The notes under the pieces were generated by a model. It did no database searches. It was not told the DNA's origin and saw only the letters and a program-made list of their open reading frames with translations. A program made the translations under genes and the position numbers. 64,000 nucleotides of DNA from NCBI GenBank assembly GCA_020633205.1, contig JACKEB010000017.1:310001-374000 (forward strand), given 5' to 3'. Source of the DNA: Polyangiaceae bacterium (GTDB lineage Bacteria; Myxococcota_A; Polyangia; Polyangiales; Polyangiaceae). Below are positions 43,508-52,495 of this stretch, one piece after another (the first letter of the stretch is position 1; each line of letters opens with the position of its first letter).

Positions 43508-43851
43508 GGTGCCCTTTAAGGCGGCGGTCGATTAGCACGCACCTCTAGCCAGGGTCAACGCGCGTTTCGACGCACCGCGCCTCACCCCAGAGCCAGGGGG
43601 ACGCCAACGCAAGACGTCAGCGCGCGCCGGCTATCGCACGTCTGAGACCTGCGTGCCACTCCATGGCCAGATCTCTGCCCTGCATGCGACAAGAAGCACT
43701 TGCGGAGCGCCGCATTCGGCCCGAAGTCCAGCAGGTTGAGGGGGAGAGCGCGTCGCTCCGGCTCCCGCGAACCCAAGCTGGTCGTCGTCCAGCTCGCAGC
43801 TCGAGCCGCTCCCGAACGGCGGTGGCTCCCGACGGATGGTATCTTTTGGTC
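43508..43851. other. Divergent gap between atpZ and the beta-barrel gene
   Basis: 344 bases. The left edge holds a possible atp promoter (43529-43558). The rest is G/C rich; two long frames cross it but lack composition or start signals. I see nothing else to name. Confidence 0.5.
43529..43558 (-). promoter_or_regulatory. Possible promoter of the F0 operon
   Basis: On the minus strand TTGACC (43558-43553) and TAATCG (43534-43529) are 18 bases apart, a fair -35/-10 pair, about 22 bases before the atpZ start. The short leader would still allow a ribosome site. Confidence 0.35.
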
Positions 43852-44796
43852 ATGTCACGGCTAGGCATTTGTCCAGTGGCTCTCGGGGTGGCGCTGTTGG
43901 CGCCAGCGACGGCTTTCGCCCAAGGCGCGGCTCCAGAGCCACCGCCCGTAGATCCCGCGGCGCCCGAAGCGCAGCCCGCGCCAGGCCCTGGTCCTCAGTA
44001 TTACGTGGAGCCAGCACCTGAAACGCAGACGCCACCGCCACCCGCGCAGCGACAGCCACCACCTCCAGGTTACGCGACGAGCGAACCGCCGCCGCCCATC
44101 GTGGTCTACGAGCCACAAGCGCCGGGAGTCTACGAGCCGCCACCCCCGCCGCGCCCCCGCCACCTCGCGCCGGAGTACTCGCTCTGGCTTGGCGGACGCA
44201 TCGGCTACTTTCATCCGTTCGGAAACGTCTGGGCCACATGCACCGCTGTGGATCGCAGCGGCATCTGCTTGGCTTCGGAAGGCGAAGAGTGGCAGAACTA
44301 CGCGAGCAGCGGTCCCATGGGAGAGCTGGACGTCGGAGCCCGCTTGGGACGCCGCCACGTGCTATTTTTCACATGGGAACGCGCTAAGTTGGGCAAAGGC
44401 GACTTGGACATCGCCGGCAACGGTGAGCAACAGGACGCCGAGACTGACTTCTTCGGGCTCGGACTGCGCTTCTCGTCCGATCCTGACAACGTCGGCCTGC
44501 TGATCGAAATCGTGGTCGGTGGGCGGCGCTTCCGCACCAGCTGGGCCAACGGCGACGAGCTGCGCTTGGAAGACGCACCGTTCGAGTCGCGCATCGGCAT
44601 TGGCGCGGATATTCGGCTGTCACGCGCGTTTTCTCTAAGCCCGATGCTCACCCTCGGCGGCGGCCAATTCGGGACGGCCACCTACTACAACAAGGCCACG
44701 AACAGCGAGAGTGAGCAAGCGGACATCGTCGCGAGCCACGCCTGGGTGACACTACAAATGGGCGCTCACTTCGACCTGCTCGGCAGCAAGAACTGA
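43852..44796 (+). CDS. Secreted protein with Pro-rich linker and beta-barrel-like domain
   Basis: ATG at 43852 gives a signal peptide (ICPVALGVALLAPATAFAQG) and 314 residues; upstream frame is not used. A Pro/Glu-rich linker covers about residues 24-105 (PPPPAQRQPPPPG, EPPPPPRPRH). The C-terminal 210 residues look like a barrel (SLWLGGRIGYFHP, ELDVGARLGRRHVLFFTWERAKL, FGLGLRFSSDPDN, LLIEIVVGGRRF, WVTLQMGAHFDLL) with two Cys in a loop (ATCTAVDRSGICL). The linker may reach the peptidoglycan while the barrel sits in the outer membrane (inference). Confidence 0.7.
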   Translation: MSRLGICPVALGVALLAPATAFAQGAAPEPPPVDPAAPEAQPAPGPGPQYYVEPAPETQTPPPPAQRQPPPPGYATSEPPPPIVVYEPQAPGVYEPPPPPRPRHLAPEYSLWLGGRIGYFHPFGNVWATCTAVDRSGICLASEGEEWQNYASSGPMGELDVGARLGRRHVLFFTWERAKLGKGDLDIAGNGEQQDAETDFFGLGLRFSSDPDNVGLLIEIVVGGRRFRTSWANGDELRLEDAPFESRIGIGADIRLSRAFSLSPMLTLGGGQFGTATYYNKATNSESEQADIVASHAWVTLQMGAHFDLLGSKN

Positions 44797-44956
44797 AAAC
44801 TACTGCAACAGGAAACCTCCCGGCTGCGCGTCCGAGGGGAAACGACCATCCAAGTGCGCATTAAGCGCAACTCTCATACGGAAACGCGTTTGCGCCTGGA
44901 AACGAGCCCTATTCGCATTCAGGCGAGGCATGGTGGAGGCGAAAGGAAGCCTCCCT

Positions 44957-46201
44957 ATGGCCCAACGATTTCGCACTCTAGCTGTCACCGCCCTGACTCT
45001 CTCCTTGATCGCTTGCTCTTCCGATTCGGATCCCGGCGGTAACACTGGTGGAGCCAGCGGCAGCGGAGGGGTCGGTGGCACCGCGGGCAACCCGAGCGGC
45101 GGATCCGCCGGTAGCAGCGCGAGCGGCGGCAGCAGTAACGGAGGCACTGCCAACGGAGGAAACACCAACGGAGGCACTGCCAACGGCGGCAGCGGCAATG
45201 CTGGAAACGGGGGTAGCTCCAGCGGGGGCACTGCCGGTGGCGCGGGAACGAGCGCTGGCGGCTCCGCTGGCAGTGGCCCGCAGCAAGACACCTTCTACAC
45301 CAGCGACGGCAAGATCTACGATCCGTGCGGAGAAGAGTTCGTGATGCGCGGGGTGAACCACCCCACGATGTACGTGGACCGCGCCGGCGCGGCACTGCCT
45401 GAGATCGCCAAGACCGGAGCCAACGCCGTGCGCTTGTTCTGGTTCGGCACCCACGGCGTCGCCATCAACGAAGCTGAGTCCGCCGTGCAAGCGGCGGTCG
45501 ACAACCAGATGGTGCCCATCCTGGAGCTCCACGACTCCACCTGCCAGTGGAACCTAGGAGACATTCAGAGCTACTGGACCAGTAGCGATGCGGTGAGCTT
45601 CATTCAGAAGCACCAGGCGCACCTGATCGTGAACATCGCCAACGAGGCTAGCTCACCAAACGACAACGCATTCGCCAGCAGCTACAGCTCGATCGTGCAA
45701 GCGATGCGTTCCGCAGGGATTCACGTACCGCTGATGATCGACGCGGGTCGCTGCGGTCGGGACTACCAAGTGCTGTTGGATAAGGGCGCTGAGCTGATGA
45801 ATGCCGATCCGGATCACAACCTGATCTTCTCCGCGCACCTCTACGATCCGCTCACGCGCACTCAGCTCGCGAAGCTGATGGACGACTTCCAGGCGGCCAA
45901 GTTGCCTTTCATCATCGGCGAGTTCGCGAATCGCGAGCCGCCGGGATGCGGCGCAACTCTGGACTACGGGGGCTTGATCACCGAGGCCAACACGCGCGGT
46001 ATCGGCTGGCTCGCATGGTCGTGGGGAGACAACGATCCAAACAAGCGCTGGAACGGCGACTGCGCCGAGTTCGACATGACGGAGACCTTCGCTTACGACT
46101 CGCTGTTCGGTTGGGGCAAGGAGGTCGCTGTGAGTCTACCCGCGAGCATCCAAAACACTTCGGTGCGTTCGTCATGGGTGCAGAGCGGGACGTGTAACTA
46201 G
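44957..46201 (+). CDS. Family 5 glycoside hydrolase lipoprotein
   Basis: ATG at 44957 is used: AAAGGAAG upstream and a lipoprotein signal follows (LAVTALTLSLIAC, Cys 20). A linker of Gly/Ser/Asn/Thr repeats runs to about residue 112. The catalytic domain begins with SDGKIYDPCGEEFVMRGVNHPT, the usual GH5 start, with the acid/base Glu at E230 in NIANEASS and the nucleophile E322 in IIGEFANRE; WLAWSWGDNDPNKRW is the GH5 sugar-platform Trp. Enzymes of this group cut beta-mannans or beta-glucans; the substrate is not decided. The linker suggests display on the cell surface. Confidence 0.88.
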   Translation: MAQRFRTLAVTALTLSLIACSSDSDPGGNTGGASGSGGVGGTAGNPSGGSAGSSASGGSSNGGTANGGNTNGGTANGGSGNAGNGGSSSGGTAGGAGTSAGGSAGSGPQQDTFYTSDGKIYDPCGEEFVMRGVNHPTMYVDRAGAALPEIAKTGANAVRLFWFGTHGVAINEAESAVQAAVDNQMVPILELHDSTCQWNLGDIQSYWTSSDAVSFIQKHQAHLIVNIANEASSPNDNAFASSYSSIVQAMRSAGIHVPLMIDAGRCGRDYQVLLDKGAELMNADPDHNLIFSAHLYDPLTRTQLAKLMDDFQAAKLPFIIGEFANREPPGCGATLDYGGLITEANTRGIGWLAWSWGDNDPNKRWNGDCAEFDMTETFAYDSLFGWGKEVAVSLPASIQNTSVRSSWVQSGTCN

Positions 46202-46238
46202 CGACGCGTCTCGCTGCTGAACACGCATCACCGCTCCT

Positions 46239-46892
46239 CTAGCCGGCGATGCGCTCGGTTTCGTCTAGCAACGCGTCGAGGCGTCGAAGCAGCCGTGGAC
46301 GCAGCGCGTTCACGGCTCGCGCTCGATGCCCGTAAACATCACGCTCGGCGTCGCTGATGTTGGAGAGCGTCTTTCCCGGAAGCTCGTCGAGGAGCAGCAA
46401 CGGGCCGTAGCCGAAGCCGCCGCTCCCTTGGGCGCTGCGAGCGATGCGTCCGGCCACGGAGCCATCCACCAGCTCCAGCTCACCCTGCCAGGGGCTGACA
46501 AGGCAAAGCACCGCACGGAAACGCGCGTGGCGCTCCTCGTCATGCACGTCCTCCAAGGCGGAGAGCAGGGCCGCGTTGTTTTCGGCATCGGTCGCGCGAT
46601 CGTGAGCGAACACTTCGGAGCGCGCTCCCGGCTTTCCGTCCAGCGCATCGACCTCGAGCCCCGAAGCGTCGGACAAACACCACATGCCAGTGGCTTCGCA
46701 CACGGCGCTGGCCTTGGAGCGCGCGCTCTCCTCGAGGCTACTGCCGGCCCCCAACGGATGCTGATAGTCAGGGCCAAGTAGCTCCCTCACCCCCAACCAA
46801 GCCACCGGGAGATCCGCGAGGAGACGTTGCAGCTCTGCGCGCTTGCGCTCGTCGGTCGTCGCGATGACGATGTGGATCAACGCCTCGGGCAT
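46239..46892 (-). CDS. rdgB: XTP/dITP pyrophosphatase (Ham1/RdgB)
   Basis: 217 residues with Ham1 marks: IATTDERKRAELQRLL start (in place of the usual SxNxxK), LSDASGLEVDALDGKPGARS active-site loop, and GYGPLLLLDELPGKTLSNISDAERD near the C-terminus. It hydrolyses dITP/XTP so that deaminated purines stay out of DNA. The first motif is TTDERK where most have ASNNxGK, a change worth noting. Single gene next to a small lipoprotein. Confidence 0.88.
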   Translation of the reverse strand: MPEALIHIVIATTDERKRAELQRLLADLPVAWLGVRELLGPDYQHPLGAGSSLEESARSKASAVCEATGMWCLSDASGLEVDALDGKPGARSEVFAHDRATDAENNAALLSALEDVHDEERHARFRAVLCLVSPWQGELELVDGSVAGRIARSAQGSGGFGYGPLLLLDELPGKTLSNISDAERDVYGHRARAVNALRPRLLRRLDALLDETERIAG

Positions 46893-46929
46893 GGCTCAGT
46901 CTCCCACGAGACTGAGCCACAGCTAAGAC

Positions 46930-47289
46930 TTAGTTCCCGCAAGAATACCGAGCGAAGACCGCGTCATCGAACTTGTCGCAAGTGAGCGCCTCCACATCGG
47001 ACCGCATCAGGTCGCAGGTGTTGGCGCAGTCCCTGAGCTGGCTGGAAGAGAAGTTCCCCACCGACTTCTTGTAGTTCTGTTCGGCTTCGTGTTGGCACTG
47101 CGCGACACTCACGAACTGACTCGTGACGAAGAAGTTGTCGCAGTCGAAGCCCTTCTGACAGGCCAGATCCGTGGCCAGCTTGCAGCGGTCCAGGAAATCC
47201 TGCTGCGCGGCCGAGTTGCCATCGTCGCTGCTGCTGCAGCCCGCAATTCCACACGTAATCAGCACCGTCAGGATGAACCCCAGCCTCAT
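46930..47289 (-). CDS. Small Cys-rich lipoprotein
   Basis: 118 residues from the ATG at 47289; lipoprotein signal ILTVLITCGIAGC (Cys 18). The mature part has eight further Cys, in CKLATDLACQKGFDC, QCQHE, and DCANTCDLM...TCDKF...SCGN, which suggests four disulfides in the periplasm or outside. No family recognised. Such small Cys-rich lipoproteins are common in Polyangia. It is on the minus strand with rdgB downstream. Confidence 0.7.
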   Translation of the reverse strand: MRLGFILTVLITCGIAGCSSSDDGNSAAQQDFLDRCKLATDLACQKGFDCDNFFVTSQFVSVAQCQHEAEQNYKKSVGNFSSSQLRDCANTCDLMRSDVEALTCDKFDDAVFARYSCGN

Positions 47290-47370
47290 GGGCGCATTGT
47301 ACGCGGTGGGGTGGAGCAATCTACCGCGCCTTGGACGTTGGCACCGAGCGCCAGCTCGAAACCACCAAAG

Positions 47371-48924
47371 CTAGTAGGTCTCCGCGGCGCGCTCGAGGGG
47401 GCGCTGGCTGGACTCGCGTTCTGACTCGCAGCTTGGGAGGCGGATGGTGAAGCGGGTGCCTTTGGGTTCACGAGCCGCGACGCTGATTTCACCGCCGTGG
47501 GCTTCGATGATTTGACGCGTGATGGGGAGCCCCAATCCGGTGCCCTGGCTCTTGGTTGAGAAAAACGGCTCGAACAGGCGTTCCCGCGCATCGGGATCGA
47601 TCCCGCTTCCAATGTCTTCCACGACCAAGAGCACGTCCGCGGCGTCGCTCTTCACGCTCACCCAAAGTTCGCCACCTTCGGGCATCGCGTCCGCGCCGTT
47701 GCGCACCAAGTTGAAGAGCGCCTGCTTGATCTGCGCTTCGTCGAGCAACACCGGTGGGGGTGTGACGTCGAGGTCGATGTGAAGCACGACGCCCCGTCGG
47801 GCTAGATCCTTACGGATAAACTCCAGGGCCTCTTCAACCACATCGCTCAAGTTCTCGCGCTCGAGCTGAGTTGGGCGCTGACGCGCGACGGAGAGGTATT
47901 GTTCCGAGAGCGCGCTGAGGCGCTCAAGCTCGCCTTTGATGGCCTTGAGCAAGCTGCGCGTCTCATCATCTGCGCCTTCGAGCTCCTCCTCCAGTAGCTC
48001 TACGTTCAGGCCGATGCTGGAGAGCGGATTGCGGATCTCATGGGTGACGAGCGCAGCCATCTTACCGATGGTCGCGAGGCGTTCCTGACTGACGAGCTGC
48101 TCGTTCGCGCGGGCGATGGCACGCACCATGGTCTCGAAAGTGCCTGCGAGCTCGCCGATCTCATCATTCGAGGGCACGACCTCGCGGGGGGTGAGGTCAC
48201 CCTCGGCCACCGCCTTCGCGCGCTCGGTGACCAGCGCGAGGGGGCGCAACACGCGACGCGCGTACAGCGCCGCGACCAGTCCAACCAGGGCCGTGAAGAC
48301 GCCAAGTCCAAACGCCAGCTGAATCGCCAGTCGCTCCCGGGCGCGGGCGCGATCGAGAAGCGTGTCGACGTTCTTCTCCACGCGCGTCTCGAGATCGCTC
48401 AGTCTCCGCTTGCCCTTGCTTCCGCGCGTAACCAGGTTGTCGCGCAGTGACTCAGCCCGCTCGGCATCGCCGCGAGCCAGCGCATCGAAGAGCTGGGCGA
48501 GCTCCTCCTTGTCTTTCCCGAGGGACTGCTCGATCTGTGTTGCCTCGCGCGAGAGTTCGATCCCGATCGCCTTCACGCTGGGCTCGTCGGACCTGACGAA
48601 AGCACGAGACAACGCCGCTCTCACCTCACCGAAGGCCTTGGGACGGCCTGCCTTGAGCGCCGTGTCGAACCACACGCGCTTGTCCACGGGGTTACGCGCG
48701 CTGGTGATGTGGTTCAGCTGGATGTTCCAACTATCCTGCCCGTGCACCGCGTCGCGCAACGCCAACGACAGCGGGAGGTAACCCGAGCGAATCAGCTCTG
48801 CCTCCGCAGCAGCGCGACGCTGCGCGACCACGCCCCAGCCGGTCATCACCGCCAACGCAAGGGTCACCAGCGCGTAGGAGAGCAGTACGCGCGTGGCGAC
48901 CGTGCGACGGCGCGCGTCAAGCAT
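47371..48924 (-). CDS. Membrane sensor histidine kinase
   Basis: 517 residues: membrane span near residue 15-33, a periplasmic helical sensor (four-helix-bundle type, about 35-200), a second span (about 203-225), HAMP (RRVLRPLALVTERAKAVAEGDL), then HisKA with H295 in VTHEIRNPLSS and a complete HATPase domain (NLVRNGADAMPEGG, DIGSGIDPDARERLFEPFFSTKSQGTGLGL). Its start overlaps the end of the upstream Fe-S gene by 8 bases, so it is the third gene of an operon. No response regulator is in the window, so its output partner is elsewhere. Confidence 0.93.
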   Translation of the reverse strand: MLDARRRTVATRVLLSYALVTLALAVMTGWGVVAQRRAAAEAELIRSGYLPLSLALRDAVHGQDSWNIQLNHITSARNPVDKRVWFDTALKAGRPKAFGEVRAALSRAFVRSDEPSVKAIGIELSREATQIEQSLGKDKEELAQLFDALARGDAERAESLRDNLVTRGSKGKRRLSDLETRVEKNVDTLLDRARARERLAIQLAFGLGVFTALVGLVAALYARRVLRPLALVTERAKAVAEGDLTPREVVPSNDEIGELAGTFETMVRAIARANEQLVSQERLATIGKMAALVTHEIRNPLSSIGLNVELLEEELEGADDETRSLLKAIKGELERLSALSEQYLSVARQRPTQLERENLSDVVEEALEFIRKDLARRGVVLHIDLDVTPPPVLLDEAQIKQALFNLVRNGADAMPEGGELWVSVKSDAADVLLVVEDIGSGIDPDARERLFEPFFSTKSQGTGLGLPITRQIIEAHGGEISVAAREPKGTRFTIRLPSCESERESSQRPLERAAETY

Positions 48925-50008
48925 CGCCCGCGGCGAGGCTCCGAGCGATCAAGTCCACGATATCGAGGGCCTCCGCGCCGCTCTTCTTGAAGCGTCGCAG
49001 ACTCGACGCGCAGCCAGTGACGATGGTGCCGCCTCCTGCGTCCTCGTGATCCGCAATGCGTGCTGCCGCGATGCGCCCCGATGCGTCGGGCATGGTCACC
49101 GGCAATAGGCCTCCGGCTCCGGAGCAGACTGCCTCTTCGCGGGAACGCGCAAACTCGCCCGGCGCTTCCCCAAGGATTCGAGTCAGGATCGCACGCGGCG
49201 CCTCGAACACCCCCAAACCGCGTCCAAGCTGGCAGGGGTCGTGCCAGCGGGCCCCGCTTGGGACGTCCAGGCGCCCCAGCAGATCCAGCCGTGTGGCGAC
49301 GAGCTCCACCAGGGTGAGCGCTCCTCGCGCGCGTAGTCCAGACTCTCGACCGCCGCCCGCACAGCCAGGGTCCAGCACGATGAGCTGCTTGGAGCTCTCC
49401 GCGGCAGCGGCCAGGGCTCGCTCTTCGCGCTCCGCCGTCTCCGCATCGCCCGCCGCTCGGGAAACGCCACCACAGCAGCCGCTCAGCAGGCGCACCTTGC
49501 CGTGCACACGCAGCACCACGTCCAGCGCGGCGCGGGAGAGTTCAGGCTCCTGATTGGCGTAGGCGCAGCCCAAGAGCAACGCACTTTGGGCGTTCGGATC
49601 GACCGCTGGATGCTCGGCGAGCGCAGTTAGGGCAGCTTCGCGTCGCTCACGGCGCTTCGGCTCGGACTTGGCGATGCTGCGCGCCCGAGGAGGCTCCAGC
49701 CCGCGCACGAAAGCCTCTGCCCGAGCGTCGAGCAGCGTCTCCGCGACGGGATTCTTGTGATCGCAGTGATCGCGACACGCGTAGCAACCCGAGCAGCCCC
49801 ACGCCGTCGCGGCATAGCTCGAGTTGAGTTCGAGGCTACCGCGCGCTTGATACCAAGCGAGGCCCATCTTTCCCCACGGAGTCAATGTCTCGCTCGACTC
49901 GACGTCGGCCACCGGGCAAGCCGCGCGGCAAAGCTTGGGACAATAGGCGCAGGTCTCGAGCGCTGCCTCACGGTGTTGCAGCAAAGGAAGCTTGAAGCTG
50001 GTCATCAA
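48917..50008 (-). CDS. Fe-S/CCG-domain protein (GlpC/HdrD-like)
   Basis: 363 residues. Two [4Fe-4S] sites in the first 70 residues: CAYCPKLCRAACPV and CSGCYACRDHCDHKNPV. Two CCG-type cysteine domains follow (LLGCAYAN...SGCCGGVSRAAG; HDPCQLGRG...VCSGAGGLLP...TGCASSLRRFKKSG); the second lacks the usual CC pair (CSGAGG). The plan matches the C-terminal subunit of heterodisulfide-reductase/GlpC/LldE-type electron carriers. It overlaps both neighbours (4 and 8 bases) and sits between two histidine kinases. Role in redox signalling is inferred from this. Confidence 0.85.
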   Translation of the reverse strand: MMTSFKLPLLQHREAALETCAYCPKLCRAACPVADVESSETLTPWGKMGLAWYQARGSLELNSSYAATAWGCSGCYACRDHCDHKNPVAETLLDARAEAFVRGLEPPRARSIAKSEPKRRERREAALTALAEHPAVDPNAQSALLLGCAYANQEPELSRAALDVVLRVHGKVRLLSGCCGGVSRAAGDAETAEREERALAAAAESSKQLIVLDPGCAGGGRESGLRARGALTLVELVATRLDLLGRLDVPSGARWHDPCQLGRGLGVFEAPRAILTRILGEAPGEFARSREEAVCSGAGGLLPVTMPDASGRIAAARIADHEDAGGGTIVTGCASSLRRFKKSGAEALDIVDLIARSLAAGDA

Positions 50009-52047
50009 GTGCTCTTCAGGGACGTCTTGACGCTCGGCCGCCGATTGGTAGCGCGAGATCGGTTGGCTTTGGGTTCAGGAGCAGGGCCCTCGCTGGGGAA
50101 CTTCAAGATGAAGCACGCGCCCCCTGACGATGACTCGACCTCGATCGATCCCTCGTGCTCCTCCACGATTTTCTTCACAATGGCGAGGCCGAGGCCGGTC
50201 CCGCCTTCTTTGCCTGCGGTCACGAACGACTGAAACAGGCTGTCTTCGATCTCGGCGGGGATGCCAGGCCCGGTGTCCGCTACCGAGATCACGAGCTCCT
50301 CGGGTGGCTTCTTCTTGGAGCCCGTCTTCGCCCCCGCCGCCGCCTCTTTCCGCGCAGAAATTGTCAAGGTGCCACCGCGCGGCCCCATGGCCTCGACCGC
50401 GTTGCGCGCCAGGTTGTGAATCGCCCGGGCGACGCGCCCCTCGTCAAAGCGCGCCACGACCTTGTTGTCCACCTTGAACACCAGCTCCACCGGCCGACCT
50501 TCGAACTCGAGCCTCAGCTGGGAGGCGATGTCGGCGAAGAACTTGTGGAGGTACACCTTGCGCACGAATACCCGGCGCTCGCCACGAGCAAACTCCAGCA
50601 CTTCGCGCTGCATGCTGGTCAGCATGTCGAATTGCTTGAGCACGGCCTCAGCGAACTCCGCGCGGCGCTCGCGATCGTCTTCAGCCTCCATCAGCTGCAC
50701 GTAGCCGCTGATCACCGTCATCGGCGTCTTGAAGTCGTGGATGATGCCGGAAAGGAGCCGGCCAATCGTGGTCAGCCGATGACTCCGCTCCCTAGCCTCG
50801 CTCGCGCGAAACAGCCGCACAGCGGTGGCGACGTTCGCGCTCACCAACTTCAGGAGCGAGATGTCCTCCTCGCCGAAATCGCGACCGTCTTGTTTGCTGA
50901 AAAGACCCATGGCGCCGAGCGGGCGCCCATCTCCCTCGAGCTGCACGCAAACGGCGTTCTCCACCTCGAACGGGAACGCGCCCTCGACCCGTTCACTGTA
51001 GCTCGTCTGTTGCTGAGCGTCGCTGACACGTACGACCTGTTGGCTGCCCATCGCTGCCGCGAGGAAACCATCGCCGGACTTCACGCCCAGCTTCTGGACT
51101 TCGCTGGTCGCGTCGGCGTCGAGGACATACTCGACCAGGTCGCCAGTCTCCTCATCAGCAACCAGCAGCGCCGCGCCGCGCGCATCGCAAGCGCGCGCGA
51201 TTTCCAGCAGCGAGGCGCGAGCCAGGTCCTCGAGGGAGGCTGCGCGAGCGGTGGCACGCTCCAGGTCGAAGAGCAGTGACAAGTCACGAACACCACGCTC
51301 GAGCTGCTCCTTGGCATCGAGCAGCTGGCGGTTCTTCTGGATCAGCGACAAGAACAGGCGACTGTTGTCGATGGCCACCGCCGCCTGGGTGCTCAACGCG
51401 CTCAGAATCGCCTCATCTTCACCGTTGAACTCGGGCTGGGCGTGCTTTTCTGCTTTTGTTTCCCCGCGGCGTGGCTGCCCGGGAGCCAACCCAGCGTGCT
51501 TGTTCAGCACCTGGATCACGCCAATGGTCCGCCCCAGGTGGTTCTTCAGCGGGACCGCCAGGATGCTCGTCGTGCGGTAACCCGTGAGCATGTCCCACTC
51601 GGGCTCGAAGCGAGGATCCGCGTACGCGTCCGCCACCCGCAGCGGCTTGCCGGTCTGCGCGACGGCACCCGCGATGCCATGGCCCACCTTGACTCGGATG
51701 CTGCGCACTCGGGAGCCCACGACGATGCGGCTCACCAGCTCGCGATTCGCCTCGTCCAGCAGGTAGAGCGTCGCGCGATCCGCATCGAGCAAGTCCGTGA
51801 GCTTGTCGAGGATCAGCTCGAGCAGATCGTCCAAGTCGAGGGTCGTGCCGAGCGCCGAGCCGACTTCTCGCAGCGCTTTCGAAATGCGCTCCTCGCGCGC
51901 CAGCGCCGCCTTCAATTCGGCGATCCGGGGCTCATCCCCAGCTACTTCGGCGCGACGCGGGCTCACGGCGGCGATCAGACCACGGAAGCCCCACTGCGGT
52001 CCACCCGGTGACACACTGGCCCTGGCATCGCAGACACCGGGAATCAT
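50005..52047 (-). CDS. GAF-domain sensor histidine kinase
   Basis: 680 residues, no membrane span. First GAF domain at about 65-240 (TLDLDDLLELILDKLTDLLDADRATLYLLD, TTSILAVPLKNHLGRTIGVIQVLNK), a coiled stretch, then a second, less typical GAF at about 265-415. HisKA has H437 in GIIHDFKTPM; the HATPase domain has NLARNAVEAMGPRGG and DTGPGIPAEIEDSLFQSF, then GTGLGL. The H-box HDFKTP is seen in this subfamily. GAFs may bind nucleotides, haem or chromophores; no ligand residues stand out. First gene of the operon; its stop overlaps the next start by 4 bases (ATGA). Confidence 0.92.
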   Translation of the reverse strand: MIPGVCDARASVSPGGPQWGFRGLIAAVSPRRAEVAGDEPRIAELKAALAREERISKALREVGSALGTTLDLDDLLELILDKLTDLLDADRATLYLLDEANRELVSRIVVGSRVRSIRVKVGHGIAGAVAQTGKPLRVADAYADPRFEPEWDMLTGYRTTSILAVPLKNHLGRTIGVIQVLNKHAGLAPGQPRRGETKAEKHAQPEFNGEDEAILSALSTQAAVAIDNSRLFLSLIQKNRQLLDAKEQLERGVRDLSLLFDLERATARAASLEDLARASLLEIARACDARGAALLVADEETGDLVEYVLDADATSEVQKLGVKSGDGFLAAAMGSQQVVRVSDAQQQTSYSERVEGAFPFEVENAVCVQLEGDGRPLGAMGLFSKQDGRDFGEEDISLLKLVSANVATAVRLFRASEARERSHRLTTIGRLLSGIIHDFKTPMTVISGYVQLMEAEDDRERRAEFAEAVLKQFDMLTSMQREVLEFARGERRVFVRKVYLHKFFADIASQLRLEFEGRPVELVFKVDNKVVARFDEGRVARAIHNLARNAVEAMGPRGGTLTISARKEAAAGAKTGSKKKPPEELVISVADTGPGIPAEIEDSLFQSFVTAGKEGGTGLGLAIVKKIVEEHEGSIEVESSSGGACFILKFPSEGPAPEPKANRSRATNRRPSVKTSLKST

Positions 52048-52199
52048 TCATAGATCCGCCGCGTTGTGGACACGGCCGCGGGGCCGCGGGCGAAAATCGT
52101 CTCCCCTGCCAACGCTGGCTGACCGCACGCTGGTCTGTGGCCCCTGCGTGGGCAGCAAGTTGCCAATGCCCCCACCCTCGGCTACCTACCGGGTTGCTC

Positions 52200-52478
52200 A
52201 TGGCCTTGAAACAACTGCATTTGATCGTTCGGGGTCGCGTCCAAGGCGTTTACTTTCGCGCATCGACCCAGCGCGAGGCTCGTCGGCTCGGCCTGGGAGG
52301 CTGGGTGAAGAACCGCGCTGATGGCAGCGTGGAGATCCTCGCTGAAGGGGAAGAAGTCTCGATTCGCGAGCTGTTTGGTTGGGCTCAGAAGGGGCCAACA
52401 GCCGCTCGCGTGGAACGCGTCGATACCCGCTGGCGTAGCTTCACCGGCGAATTCTCCGACTTCCGTATCTTGAGTTGA
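52200..52478 (+). CDS. Acylphosphatase
   Basis: 92 residues. The catalytic loop VRGRVQGVYFRAS with the anion-binding Arg, and the later GWVKNRADGSVEI with the catalytic Asn, are both intact. Cleaves acyl-phosphates such as acetyl phosphate, or serves as a stray-phosphate scavenger. The ATG at 52200 gives the normal family length; the longer frame upstream overlaps the kinase promoter. The next gene starts right after, TTG at 52475 or ATG at 52496. Confidence 0.93.
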   Translation: MALKQLHLIVRGRVQGVYFRASTQREARRLGLGGWVKNRADGSVEILAEGEEVSIRELFGWAQKGPTAARVERVDTRWRSFTGEFSDFRILS

Positions 52479-52495
52479 GCACCCGCCGCCGCGTC

